Below, one piece after another: positions 36,565 to 45,138 of a DNA stretch of 64,000 nucleotides. This DNA comes from Chloroflexota bacterium. GTDB lineage: Bacteria; Chloroflexota; Chloroflexia; Chloroflexales; Herpetosiphonaceae. The DNA is taken from the NCBI GenBank assembly GCA_020161265.1, contig JAIUOC010000010.1:124001-188000 (forward strand), read 5' to 3'. The position numbers and the translations under genes are program-made. Positions within the stretch are counted from its first letter, which is position 1; each line of letters starts with the position of its first letter. The notes under the pieces were generated by a model. It saw only the letters and a list, made by a program, of their open reading frames with translations, searched no databases and was not told the origin of the DNA.

Positions 36565-36682
36565 AATGTTTTGATCCACGAAGGACACGAAGGACACGAA
36601 GCACGGAACCGCGAAGGACGCAAAAAACGCAAAGCTGTTTTTAGCCCCTGATCCCTGATCCCTAACCCCTAACCTCGGCCAA
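36565..36682. repeat. Intergenic word-mosaic repeat, locus 3
   Basis: Bases 36569-36600 read TTTTGATCCACGAAGG, then ACACGAAGG in tandem. GGAACCGCGAAGG, ACGCAAAA and AACGCAAAG follow, then CCCTGATCCCTGATCCCTAA and CCCCTAACC at 36646-36675. The first words match locus 1 and the inverse of loci 2 and 4. The stop codon of the amidotransferase gene lies within the last words. The mosaic sits between the end of that gene and the start of the Doc operon, both on the minus strand. Confidence 0.75.
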
Positions 36683-37261
36683 TTCAGGCTTAGCAATGCT
36701 CAAGAAGTTGGCCAGCAACACTTTGCCATGCTCAGTCATAATCGATTCAGGGTGGAATTGCACGCCTTCAATTGGCAAGGTGCGGTGGCGCAAACCCATA
36801 ATCAAGCCATCATCACTCCAAGCGGTAGCCTCAAGATCGCTGGGCAACGTTGCTTCTTCAACAATCAACGAGTGATAGCGGGTGGCGGTGAAGGGCGAAG
36901 GCACACCAGCGAAAATTCCAACATTCAAGTGGGTGATCGGTGAGGTTTTGCCGTGGCGCAACTGGGGAGCACGAATCACTCGCCCGCCAAAAGCCGCCCC
37001 AATTGATTGATGCCCAAGACAAACACCCAGAATTGGGTATTCCATGCACAATTCGCGAATCAATGGCACGCTAATGCCGGCTTCAGCGGGGGTACACGGT
37101 CCAGGCGAAATTACGATGCGATCGATGGCTTCCATGTGGCGAATATCATCAACTTCAATTTCATCGTTGCGCTTGACCACCACCTCTGCGCCAAGTTCGC
37201 AGAAATATTGATACAAATTATAGGTAAAGGAATCGTAGTTATCGAGTAGCAAGACGGCCAT
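36662..37261 (-). CDS. Glutamine amidotransferase of anthranilate or aminodeoxychorismate synthase
   Basis: The 199-residue class I glutamine amidotransferase starts [16 protein letters not shown]. It has the nucleophile Cys in [13 protein letters not shown] at ~79 and the His-Glu pair in VQFHPESI near 170. It supplies ammonia for making anthranilate (TrpG) or aminodeoxychorismate (PabA); one protein often serves both. No TrpE or PabB is in the window, so the choice is open. The last residues and stop come from repeat words. It is 21 bases after the Usp gene. Confidence 0.92.
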   Translation of the reverse strand: MAVLLLDNYDSFTYNLYQYFCELGAEVVVKRNDEIEVDDIRHMEAIDRIVISPGPCTPAEAGISVPLIRELCMEYPILGVCLGHQSIGAAFGGRVIRAPQLRHGKTSPITHLNVGIFAGVPSPFTATRYHSLIVEEATLPSDLEATAWSDDGLIMGLRHRTLPIEGVQFHPESIMTEHGKVLLANFLSIAKPELAEVRG

Positions 37262-37282
37262 AGCAAACTCCTTGATTGTGGT

Positions 37283-38113
37283 TTAGAAATCGCTGGTATT
37301 TTGGACAAGTAAAACAGGAATTGGACTATTAAACAAGATCTCAGCGCTAACATCTTCGAGCAAGACCCGATCAAGCGGCGTTCGCGCCCGATGCGCCCCA
37401 ATCACCAAGAGATCGTAGCCGCCAGTTTTGAGTTCTTCTTGAATTTCTTCAAGCACCATGCCAGCGCGAATTCGCACGGTGGTAGTAATGCCGCGATCGG
37501 TCAAAATGGTTTTGGCGGCAGCAATATTACGCGCCACCTCGCCCTGCTTTTCCATCACCAAATCGGCAAGCCGCTCGGGGTCGCGCTCCTCGGGCTTGTA
37601 GGTCAGCGATAGTTGCGACACAATGTGCAAAATTGTCACCTGCCCGCCCAGCGGCCCGATAATTGAGGCCGTCATTTGGGCATCGTGCAAGGTTGCGGGG
37701 CCGCCAGCAGCACAAACCAAGGCGCGGCGCAGCTCATTCGGGCGACCTTGCATCAATAACATCGAGCAGGTTAAACGCCGAGCCAACGAACCAATCGCCG
37801 ATTGACCCAGCCATCGTCGCCAACCTTCCTTGCGCAACGGCCCAAACGCCACCAAATCTGGTTGGCTAGCACGAGTTTCGAGCACAATCGCCCGTTCTGG
37901 CGTGGCTCCGCGAATCGTGCGGGTCGGCGCTTGATCGCTTTGCAATAATTGCTCAGCGTTGAAAAAATACATTTCGGCTTCATCTTGATGGGCTTCATCG
38001 ACCAAAAAGGTCGTTTTGACATGCGCTTTACGGGCTAATGGCGCAAGATAGGCCACCATGCGTCGCGCTGCCGAGGAACCATCAAGGTAAATCATTAAAT
38101 TAAAAGGCTTCAT
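37283..38113 (-). CDS. Universal stress protein family, two domains
   Basis: The 276-residue protein has two Usp-like halves. The first (1-125) starts FNLMIYLDGSSAARRMVAYLAPLA. The second (~130-275) starts RRALVCAAGG and ends with DLLVIGAHRARTPLDRVLLEDVSAEIL then SPIPVLLVQN. The usual nucleotide-binding G..G.........G pattern is not clear, so ATP binding is doubtful. It lies nine bases after the transporter gene and 21 bases before the amidotransferase gene, so the three look like one transcript. A link between the Usp protein and the transporter is plausible. Confidence 0.8.
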   Translation of the reverse strand: MKPFNLMIYLDGSSAARRMVAYLAPLARKAHVKTTFLVDEAHQDEAEMYFFNAEQLLQSDQAPTRTIRGATPERAIVLETRASQPDLVAFGPLRKEGWRRWLGQSAIGSLARRLTCSMLLMQGRPNELRRALVCAAGGPATLHDAQMTASIIGPLGGQVTILHIVSQLSLTYKPEERDPERLADLVMEKQGEVARNIAAAKTILTDRGITTTVRIRAGMVLEEIQEELKTGGYDLLVIGAHRARTPLDRVLLEDVSAEILFNSPIPVLLVQNTSDF

Positions 38114-38122
38114 AGGTTGATC

Positions 38123-39298
38123 CTAGATAAATAACAGCAGAATCGGGGTCACGACCATCACCACCATAAAGGTAACCAACATCGGCGTATCGTTGACTAC
38201 CCGATCAAGCAAGCGCAAAATTAGCCGCTCATATGGGCGATAGAGAAAAACGAGAATAATTAATGAAATCACTGTGATGCTGATAATTTCAGCCAGCACT
38301 ACTGTAAAAGCAAATGGATCTTTGATCAACAATGAGGCAATCAGGGTATCAATAAAAGTGGTGATGTTGGCTCCCATAATGTAGGGCAAGGTATTTTCAC
38401 GCCGAATAAAGCCGCGAGCCGAAAGTGGCACAAGGATCGAGAGCGAAACCGAAACTGATAAGGTTAATGAGGTAACAAACGCTCCCAGCAAAAACATCGC
38501 CCACGGTCGATAGATTAGGCCGCCAATTCGCCCAAACGCGTTATGTTCAGCATCAACCTGTGGCAGTGCCTTATCTAAAAGGTTAAAGGCAAACAGCAAT
38601 GTGCTTACCCCAATAATAAAGACCAACACACTGGTTGCAGGTAAAACCCCAGTTGTCGCAGGAGTTGCCCCAAAGATATTCACAATCCCACTATCAATCG
38701 TGCGAATCAACCAAGCCACAATCGGATCAAACACCTGCTCGACGAAATCGAAAATTGCCGATGGCAAGGCGATCCGCACTTTATCGAGGCCGCTATCAGT
38801 TAAGAGCCAATAGCCAATTGCTAAAGCAGGCAGATAGGTGGTGGCAGTAACGCTGAGCGCCAACACGCCAATTGAAAGCGAGGCGGCTTTTTCGCGGCCC
38901 CGCAAAAAGTAGATAAAGCCAATCACCAACACAATAAACGATGCGCCCAGCCGTGAGCCAGTAATCATTGTAAAAGCCTGAAGCGGATCGATCACTTTAC
39001 TATCGAGAAACGAAAGCGCAATTCCGGCCACAGGCGAGCCACTCAACACCCCATAGGCAAAAAGCCAACCAAAGCCCAAAGTATTCAGGGCATTTTCAAT
39101 TCCCAAGGTTTTGGTTAAAAATGGCCCCAAGCCGCCTGCACCTTTACTTAACAAGCGCAAAGCTAAAATAAAGAAAAACAGGCCAACCACCACAAAGCCA
39201 AATTTCATCAATCGCCGCAACCAACGATTCCGTTGAAGCAGTGATGGCGTAGCTGGACTATCCACGCCCACATCCTGCTCGGGCTGGTGTTCGCTCAT
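38123..39298 (-). CDS. Na+/phosphate-symporter-like membrane transporter
   Basis: The 391-residue protein has about nine transmembrane helices. Two inverted parts carry SGSPVAGIALSFLDSK.. and GANITTFIDTLIASLL; the second resembles the GANIGTT-type motif of Na/Pi cotransporter II proteins. The transported ion is not certain. The open frame starts at 39457, but those extra residues are read from repeat words. GGGAGG precedes ATG 39298 by six bases, which settles the start. The Usp gene follows after nine bases. Confidence 0.75.
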   Translation of the reverse strand: MSEHQPEQDVGVDSPATPSLLQRNRWLRRLMKFGFVVVGLFFFILALRLLSKGAGGLGPFLTKTLGIENALNTLGFGWLFAYGVLSGSPVAGIALSFLDSKVIDPLQAFTMITGSRLGASFIVLVIGFIYFLRGREKAASLSIGVLALSVTATTYLPALAIGYWLLTDSGLDKVRIALPSAIFDFVEQVFDPIVAWLIRTIDSGIVNIFGATPATTGVLPATSVLVFIIGVSTLLFAFNLLDKALPQVDAEHNAFGRIGGLIYRPWAMFLLGAFVTSLTLSVSVSLSILVPLSARGFIRRENTLPYIMGANITTFIDTLIASLLIKDPFAFTVVLAEIISITVISLIILVFLYRPYERLILRLLDRVVNDTPMLVTFMVVMVVTPILLLFI

Positions 39299-39354
39299 GC
39301 AGTGCCTCCCAAAGCACCAGAGAATCAGATCAAAGTATACAAGAAAAGTGCCTT

Positions 39355-39722
39355 GAAAGGATGAATTATGAGGGATGAAGGATGAAGGCGAAAAGACCAT
39401 AGAGTTGGGGATCGGTGGTTGGGGGTTGGGGATCGGAATGTTAACGCAGCGGCCCAAAGGAATGGAGTGAAAGTCAAAAAGCAGAAATCAAAAGGCAAAA
39501 TAGTAGGGGTCAGGGATCAAGGGCTAGAGACCAAGTATTGGGCAGAGCAAGCGAATCACATCAATCTGTGCAATCTGTGGCTAAAAAATGTTCGTGCAAT
39601 TCGTGGAATTCGTGGCTAAATAACTTTCGCGAAGCTTCGCGCTCTTCGCGGTTACCACCCTTCGTGCGCTTCGTGTTCTTCGTGGATCAAAAGCCTGGCC
39701 CCTGACCCTCAATCACCGATGC
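39355..39722. repeat. Intergenic word-mosaic repeat, locus 4 (largest)
   Basis: This is most of a 500-base divergent gap. It holds GGATGAATTATGAGGGATGA and AAGGATGAAGG (39358-39391), GTTGGGGATCGG words twice (39404-39437), TTAACGCAGCGGC (39439-39451), AAGTCAAAAAGCAGAAATC, AGGGGTCAGGGATCA, CAATCTGTGCAATCTGTGGC (39562-39581), GTGCAATTCGTGGAATTCG, CGCGAAGCTTCGCGCTCTTC, and TTCGTGCGCTTCGTGTTCTT then CGTGGATCAAAAG (39660-39692). The word order partly follows locus 2. It lies upstream of both the transporter and the dCache kinase. Confidence 0.75.
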
Positions 39723-39729
39723 CCCTTTT

Positions 39730-39735
39730 TATGAT
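39730..39735 (+). promoter_or_regulatory. -10-like element upstream of the dCache kinase
   Basis: TATGAT followed by ACACTAGGG lies about 70 bases before the ATG at 39804, just past the repeat mosaic. The -35 is unclear. Confidence 0.35.
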
Positions 39736-39803
39736 ACACTAGGGAACATTAAACCTACCTACAGATCTGACTCAACTTCCAGCAATACACGGGGCGTTGG
39801 CCT

Positions 39804-42446
39804 ATGACATCACAACCACGAAATGTTCGGTTTGGGGTTCAAGCGCGGGTTTTGTTGCTGGCATTAGGGGTTTCGCTGCCAGCCTTGATTATTGTGGGCT
39901 GGTTGAGCTTGAATGGGATTTCCCAAGCCCGCTTGGCCGCCGTCAAACAAAGCGAAAATACCCTCTTAATTCAAGCTGAAAACATGCTGATGAGTCGCGC
40001 AATCGACAAAGCCGAGCTGTATGATCAGGCTTTGTTGAGTGTGCAGCGCCAAGTCCAAACCATGGTTAATATCACCCAACAGGCCTTCAGCCGCCCACTT
40101 GATCGGCTGGCCGACACTCGCCCCGACCCATTTTGGCTGGCAGGCAGTGGCCCAACCCTGATTCCCCCTGATCAACTGCGGCTTACCGTGGCTCGCGCTC
40201 GCCAAATTACTGGGGCACTTCAAAGCAACGTCGATCTGAATCCGCTGATTTCTTTGGGCTATTTGGCCACCAAAGAAGGTGTGATGGTGCTCGATGATGT
40301 GCGGGTGGTCAGTGTGTTGCCCGATGGTTTTGATGCCCGTAAACGCCCTTGGTATCAAGCTGCCGAAAATGCCACCGGCCCAACTTGGGTCGGAACCTAT
40401 GTTGATGCCGTCACCAATCAACTCAATATCACGGTCTCGGCTCCGGTCAAAGTCAACAATCAGTTAATTGGCGTAATTGGCATGGATTTACTGCTGACCA
40501 CGATTCAATCGGATGTCTTGCGGATCGATGCAGGCAGCTCTGGCTATGCTTTTGTGATGGATCACGAAGGCAATATTTTGATTCGGCCTGAGCTTGAGGC
40601 TGGTAATACTCGCTGGGACGAAACATTTAAGAAACAAAATTTATTCGAGAGCGACGACCCAAATTTTGCCTCGTTGCGCGAAAATATTCGCAATAATATG
40701 GCTGGCGTGACCCGCCTGCAACTCGATGGTGGCGACCGCTATCTGGCCTACTCGCCAATGCGCACGGTTGGCTGGGTCGTAGCCTTAGTACTGCCAATCG
40801 ACGATGTGATTAGCCCAGCCCGCAATGCAAGTTTGGCGATCGAACGTGAGCAAGAGCAGCTACGCCGCAATTTCTTGGCAGTCTTGTTGATCACCTCAGG
40901 CTTGATTATTATTTTGGCGACAGGCTTGGCTCGAACGATCATTCGACCATTGCGCGACCTTGAAGTTGGCGCACAACGAATCGCCTCAGGCCAACTTGAT
41001 CAAGAGTTGGTGGTGCATGGCAACGATGAAATTGGGCGCTTGAGCCTTTCGTTCAATCAGATGACTACGGCTTTACGCGAAAAAGTCGATGCCTTGGAAG
41101 TTAATGCCCAACAGATGGCCGCGATCAATGAAACCAGCAATGAACTCAAACGCTTGCGTTCGTTGAATACCGTGCTTGATCATATTCCACAATTATTATG
41201 TCAACGCTTAGGTTTTGATCGGGCGGTGCTGTATCTGCTGCGTGATGAGGTGATCGAGGTCGTTTCGGCCTCGTTTGGCCCCAACAACTACGAGCTTGAA
41301 TACGATTTTATGCGGGCAGCGCTGTCCGAGCCAATTACAATCGATAGCGATACGATTGAAGCCAGCGTAATCAAATCGCGTCAAGCGGTAATCGTCGATA
41401 ATCCTTGGGAACATCCCCAAGTGATTCAGGCCAAGCAGTTTATTTCGGGCGGCGATTCGTATGTACAAGCACCGATTCTTGGCCGCGAAAAAGTGCTAGG
41501 CTTGATTTCTGCCGATTACTATGAGCAAGGGCGTTTGGTTACGGTGCAAGATGCGGCGTTGTTGCTCAACTTTGCCGATATGGTCGGCTTGACAATTGAA
41601 AATGCTTTCTCGTTCCAAAACTTGGAAGATTTAGTGGCCCAACGCACTGGTGAGTTGCGCGAAGCTCTCGACCGTGCTCAAGCCGCTGATCGCCTGAAAT
41701 CGCAGTTTTTGGCCAGCATTTCCCACGAATTACGCACGCCACTGAACGCAATCATTGGCTTCTCAACCGTGTTGCTTGATGAACTTTCGCCATTGTTGGT
41801 CGAAGAACAGCGCGAAGACCTTGAAACCATCAACAAAAATGGCCGCTACTTGCTCGATCTGATCAACGATATTTTGGATATGGCGCGGATCGAAGCTGGC
41901 AAATTTGCCCTGCATCGCGAGGCAACGGCGGTGCTGCCAGTCGTGCAATCGGCAGTCGATATTATGCATGGCCTGAATTCCAAGCCAGTTACCATGCGCA
42001 TCGATATCGCGCCCGATTTGCCACGAATGGATGTTGATCCAACTCGTTTGCGCCAAATTGTGATTAACCTGATTTCAAATGCGGTAAAATTTACCGACCG
42101 TGGCCAAATTGTGGTGCGGGCAATTCGGCGGGTGGTCCAAGAAGCTACGCCAATTGGCTCACACTATTTATTGCCCGGCGATTGGATTGTAATCAGCGTC
42201 CAAGATACTGGGATTGGCATGGATGCCGAAGCCTTGGGCAAGCTGTTCCAAGAGTTTCAGCAAGTGCATGCTGGGGCACGTGGCATTTTGGGGTCGGGCT
42301 TGGGGCTTTCGATTACCCGCAGGTTGGTCGATTTGCACGATGGTGATTTATGGGTCGATAGCAAAGTTGGGGTTGGTAGCACCTTCTCATTTGCCATCGC
42401 CACCGCCAGCATCCCAGCGCCAATTGAACAACAATCACCTAGTTAG
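39804..42446 (+). CDS. Sensor histidine kinase: dCache, HAMP, GAF, HisKA, HATPase
   Basis: The 880-residue protein has a transmembrane helix at ~12-33 and an extracytoplasmic dCache sensor at ~40-335 ([28 protein letters not shown]). A second transmembrane helix lies at ~353-375, HAMP at ~376-430, GAF at ~450-605, HisKA with [19 protein letters not shown] at ~640, and HATPase with [12 protein letters not shown] and [12 protein letters not shown]. dCache domains bind small molecules outside the cell. The next gene, a receiver-kinase, starts 15 bases downstream, so they probably form one pathway. Confidence 0.93.
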   Translation: MTSQPRNVRFGVQARVLLLALGVSLPALIIVGWLSLNGISQARLAAVKQSENTLLIQAENMLMSRAIDKAELYDQALLSVQRQVQTMVNITQQAFSRPLDRLADTRPDPFWLAGSGPTLIPPDQLRLTVARARQITGALQSNVDLNPLISLGYLATKEGVMVLDDVRVVSVLPDGFDARKRPWYQAAENATGPTWVGTYVDAVTNQLNITVSAPVKVNNQLIGVIGMDLLLTTIQSDVLRIDAGSSGYAFVMDHEGNILIRPELEAGNTRWDETFKKQNLFESDDPNFASLRENIRNNMAGVTRLQLDGGDRYLAYSPMRTVGWVVALVLPIDDVISPARNASLAIEREQEQLRRNFLAVLLITSGLIIILATGLARTIIRPLRDLEVGAQRIASGQLDQELVVHGNDEIGRLSLSFNQMTTALREKVDALEVNAQQMAAINETSNELKRLRSLNTVLDHIPQLLCQRLGFDRAVLYLLRDEVIEVVSASFGPNNYELEYDFMRAALSEPITIDSDTIEASVIKSRQAVIVDNPWEHPQVIQAKQFISGGDSYVQAPILGREKVLGLISADYYEQGRLVTVQDAALLLNFADMVGLTIENAFSFQNLEDLVAQRTGELREALDRAQAADRLKSQFLASISHELRTPLNAIIGFSTVLLDELSPLLVEEQREDLETINKNGRYLLDLINDILDMARIEAGKFALHREATAVLPVVQSAVDIMHGLNSKPVTMRIDIAPDLPRMDVDPTRLRQIVINLISNAVKFTDRGQIVVRAIRRVVQEATPIGSHYLLPGDWIVISVQDTGIGMDAEALGKLFQEFQQVHAGARGILGSGLGLSITRRLVDLHDGDLWVDSKVGVGSTFSFAIATASIPAPIEQQSPS

Positions 42447-42461
42447 AAGGAAATAACCGTC

Positions 42462-43655
42462 ATGGCAGGTTCGACTCGGGTTCTGTACATTGAGGATAAT
42501 CACGATAATCAACGTTTAGTACGACGCGTTCTCGCAACTCGTGGCTATCAGATTATCATCGCCAATGACGGCAACGAAGGTTGGAAATCGGCCCAAACTG
42601 ATCGCCCTGATCTGATTTTGATGGATATTAATTTGCCTGGCTTGAATGGCTATGAATTAACCACCAAATTCAAAGCCACGCCGCAACTGGCTTCGGTGCC
42701 AATTGTGGCTTTAACTGCTAACACCACTCCAGGTGATCGCGAACGGGCTTTGGCGGCTGGCTGCGATGGCTATATTTCTAAGCCAATCGACCCGCGGGCC
42801 TTGCCAGATTTGGTCGCCAGCTATATCGGCGGCACACGCGAAGTTTTAGAAACTGCCGAAGCGCCAAGCGTGATGCGTGAATATAGCCAACAACTGGTCG
42901 GGCGCTTGGAATCGCATGTGCGCGAGTTGGAGACCGCCAATAATCGCTTGACGCGGCTTGATCAAGCAAAAAACGATTTCTTGGCGACAATCTCGCACGA
43001 GCTACGCACCCCGCTGACCGTGATTCATGGCTATATTGATTTGCTCAATATGCAGGCGCTTGGCCCAGTCAGTGATGGCCAGCGTGAAGCCCTAGAGTTG
43101 ATGAAGCGCAATAGCACCCGCCTGTTACGCCATATCAACGATTTGATTTACCTGCAACAAGTGCGCTCAAATCAAATGGATTTTGCTCAAGCCGATTTAC
43201 GCGGCTTAGTTCAATCGATTTGTAACGATATGCAGCCAACCTTTTTGGAAAAAAACCAAACCTTGGTGCGCAACATTTATGTCAGTGGCATTCAAACACC
43301 GCTGATGATTCATATGGATGTGCATGGTGTGGATAATGCTGTGCGGCACTTACTCGAAAATGCCACCCAATACACCAACCCAGGTGGGGTAATTCAAGTT
43401 TCGGTCTATCAAGATGATCAATTGGTGCGGGTTTCAATTCGCGATAATGGCGTGGGCATTCCCGAAGACGACTTTGAACGAATCTTCGAGCCATTCGTGC
43501 GGCTCGATGATACGCTCGCCAGTATTGGCGGGGCGGGCTTGGGCTTAGTCATTGCCAAACACGTTGCCGAAGCTCACAATGGTACAGTTTCGCTCGAAAG
43601 CACCTTGGGGGTTGGCAGTATCTTCACCTTACAACTACCAGTCAATCATCAATAA
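42462..43655 (+). CDS. Hybrid receiver-histidine kinase (REC-HisKA-HATPase)
   Basis: The 397-residue soluble protein has an N-terminal receiver at 1-120 (YIEDNHDN, phosphoacceptor in LILMDINLPGLNG, ALTANT, SKPID), a coiled coil, HisKA with [19 protein letters not shown] at ~180, and HATPase with HLLENATQYTNPGG, DNGVGIPE and GGAGLGLVIAKH. Receiver-first kinases often take a phosphate from an upstream kinase, here the dCache kinase 15 bases upstream. AAGGA precedes the ATG. A terminator closes the operon. Confidence 0.92.
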   Translation: MAGSTRVLYIEDNHDNQRLVRRVLATRGYQIIIANDGNEGWKSAQTDRPDLILMDINLPGLNGYELTTKFKATPQLASVPIVALTANTTPGDRERALAAGCDGYISKPIDPRALPDLVASYIGGTREVLETAEAPSVMREYSQQLVGRLESHVRELETANNRLTRLDQAKNDFLATISHELRTPLTVIHGYIDLLNMQALGPVSDGQREALELMKRNSTRLLRHINDLIYLQQVRSNQMDFAQADLRGLVQSICNDMQPTFLEKNQTLVRNIYVSGIQTPLMIHMDVHGVDNAVRHLLENATQYTNPGGVIQVSVYQDDQLVRVSIRDNGVGIPEDDFERIFEPFVRLDDTLASIGGAGLGLVIAKHVAEAHNGTVSLESTLGVGSIFTLQLPVNHQ

Positions 43656-43663
43656 CTCAAAGC

Positions 43664-43702
43664 AAGCTCTCGGTGCAACATCAGCCCGAGAGCTTAATTT
43701 TT
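43664..43702 (+). terminator. Terminator after the two-kinase operon
   Basis: AAGCTCTCGG pairs with CCGAGAGCTT, and AATTTTT follows. It begins eight bases after the stop at 43655. Confidence 0.85.
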
Positions 43703-43855
43703 AACTAAAGATTAACGGGCTGCGATAGTATGGGGCTGGCGTTGAGCCAAAATTAAAAAACCTTGCTTGGCAGCAAAAATGGGTGATATCCCTGTTGACA
43801 GCAGCTAGGCGCTGACCTATCATACCCATACGAGAACGGGTGCATAGCAAACTGA

Positions 43856-44143
43856 ATGAATCAGCAATCAACGTATCGCATTTATCTTTGTCATGGGTTG
43901 CACTGTGGCAATCAACTACACCAAGTGCAACAAGCCTTTGAGCAAGCACTAGCTGCTGCCAATTTAACCACAACCGTTGAACTACGTCTGAGCAACTGCC
44001 TTGGTCGCTGTGAACGTGGGCCAAATGCAATCATTCAGCCCGGGCGGGTGGTCTATTGCCAGCTTAATAGCACAGCGATTAACCGAATTGTGCATGAACA
44101 TCTCTTAACTAATACCCCTATCGTAGAATTACGTGACGAGTAA
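43856..44143 (+). CDS. Thioredoxin-like [2Fe-2S] ferredoxin domain protein
   Basis: The 95-residue protein has four cysteines in the pattern of the thioredoxin-like 2Fe-2S ferredoxins: C-H-G-L-H-C near residue 12 and SNCLGRCERGPN near residue 50. IYLCHGLHCGN begins the fold. Such proteins carry electrons and are related to NuoE; a specific partner is unknown. The ribosome-binding site is weak. The MBL hydrolase gene starts 23 bases downstream and may be co-transcribed. Confidence 0.8.
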   Translation: MNQQSTYRIYLCHGLHCGNQLHQVQQAFEQALAAANLTTTVELRLSNCLGRCERGPNAIIQPGRVVYCQLNSTAINRIVHEHLLTNTPIVELRDE

Positions 44144-44166
44144 GCATTGCAACATCGAGGGCACTC

Positions 44167-45138
44167 ATGACGCAGGAATTTGTAACCCAATTTTGGGGAG
44201 TGCGCGGCAGTCATCCCAGCACTGGCGCTGATTTTATTAAAACAGGTGGCAATACTTCGTGTGTTGAAATGCGGGTGGCCGGCCAGCAATTGATTTTTGA
44301 TGCTGGCACAGGGATTGTCGAGCTTGGGCAGCAATTAGTTCAGCAGCCCAATCCACGCCCGATTTTAATTTTGCTCTCGCATTATCATCATGATCATATT
44401 CAAGGTTTGCCGCATTTTGCGCCGCTGTATCGCGAAGATCAGATGATCTATATTGTGGCTCCGTGGAATCTCTATCAAGATCGGGTTTGGGAATTGTTGG
44501 TCAGCGCTTCATCGCACTCGATGTTGGCTGAACGGCCTGGCCTTTTGGCCCGCCGCCGCACCTTATTAATTGAAGGTGGCGAGCGTTTGTGGTGGAATGC
44601 CGATGCCGCTACGCCGTTGCGCGTGGCCGCCGACGCTGATGAGCTTTGCCCAACTGGCTCAGTTGAAATTCGTAGTTATCATTCATTGGGCCACCCACGC
44701 GGCGGTTCGATGTGCTATCGGGTTGAGCACAATGCGGTCAGCGCAATCTACGCCACCGATATCGAATCGTATATTGGCACCGATCAACGCTTGGCCAATT
44801 TTGCCCGCAACAGCGAATTAATTATCCACGATGCCCACTACACGCCTGCCGAATATGCTAACCCCAAGGCCAGCCGCCAAGGTTGGGGCCATAGCACTTG
44901 GGCCATGGCGATTGAATTAGCTCAAGCTGCCAATATTAAGCACGTTGCCTTGTTTCACCACGAGCCAGCCCACACCGATAGCCAGATCGATCAGATCGAG
45001 GCCGATGCCCAAGCGGTCTATCCTTGGGCCTTTGTAGCCCGCGAAGGCATGCAAGTCGATTTGTTGGCCAAAACCAGCGAACGCTCACAGGGCGAGTCAA
45101 TCTCACCAGTTGAGCCAGCCATCCAGCCACTCGCCTAG
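44167..45138 (+). CDS. MBL-fold metal-dependent hydrolase (paralogue)
   Basis: The 323-residue protein starts FVTQFWGVRGSHPSTG and has DAGTGIVELG, the metal-binding SHYHHDHIQG at ~75, YATDIESYIG, HDAHYTPAEY and FHHEPAHTD. It is clearly paralogous to the protein at 9016-9933, with the same order of motifs. It has a longer loop at ~120-165 and a C-terminal extension of about 30 residues. The substrate is unknown. The last 36 bases overlap the convergent M1 peptidase gene. Confidence 0.87.
   Translation: MTQEFVTQFWGVRGSHPSTGADFIKTGGNTSCVEMRVAGQQLIFDAGTGIVELGQQLVQQPNPRPILILLSHYHHDHIQGLPHFAPLYREDQMIYIVAPWNLYQDRVWELLVSASSHSMLAERPGLLARRRTLLIEGGERLWWNADAATPLRVAADADELCPTGSVEIRSYHSLGHPRGGSMCYRVEHNAVSAIYATDIESYIGTDQRLANFARNSELIIHDAHYTPAEYANPKASRQGWGHSTWAMAIELAQAANIKHVALFHHEPAHTDSQIDQIEADAQAVYPWAFVAREGMQVDLLAKTSERSQGESISPVEPAIQPLA

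Noticed and set aside
39299..39457. N-terminal extension of the transporter
   Set aside because: The extra 53 residues are read from repeat words, and GGGAGG stands before the ATG at 39298.
39355..39722. Insertion sequence remnant
   Set aside because: No transposase fragment, terminal inverted repeats or target duplication can be seen.
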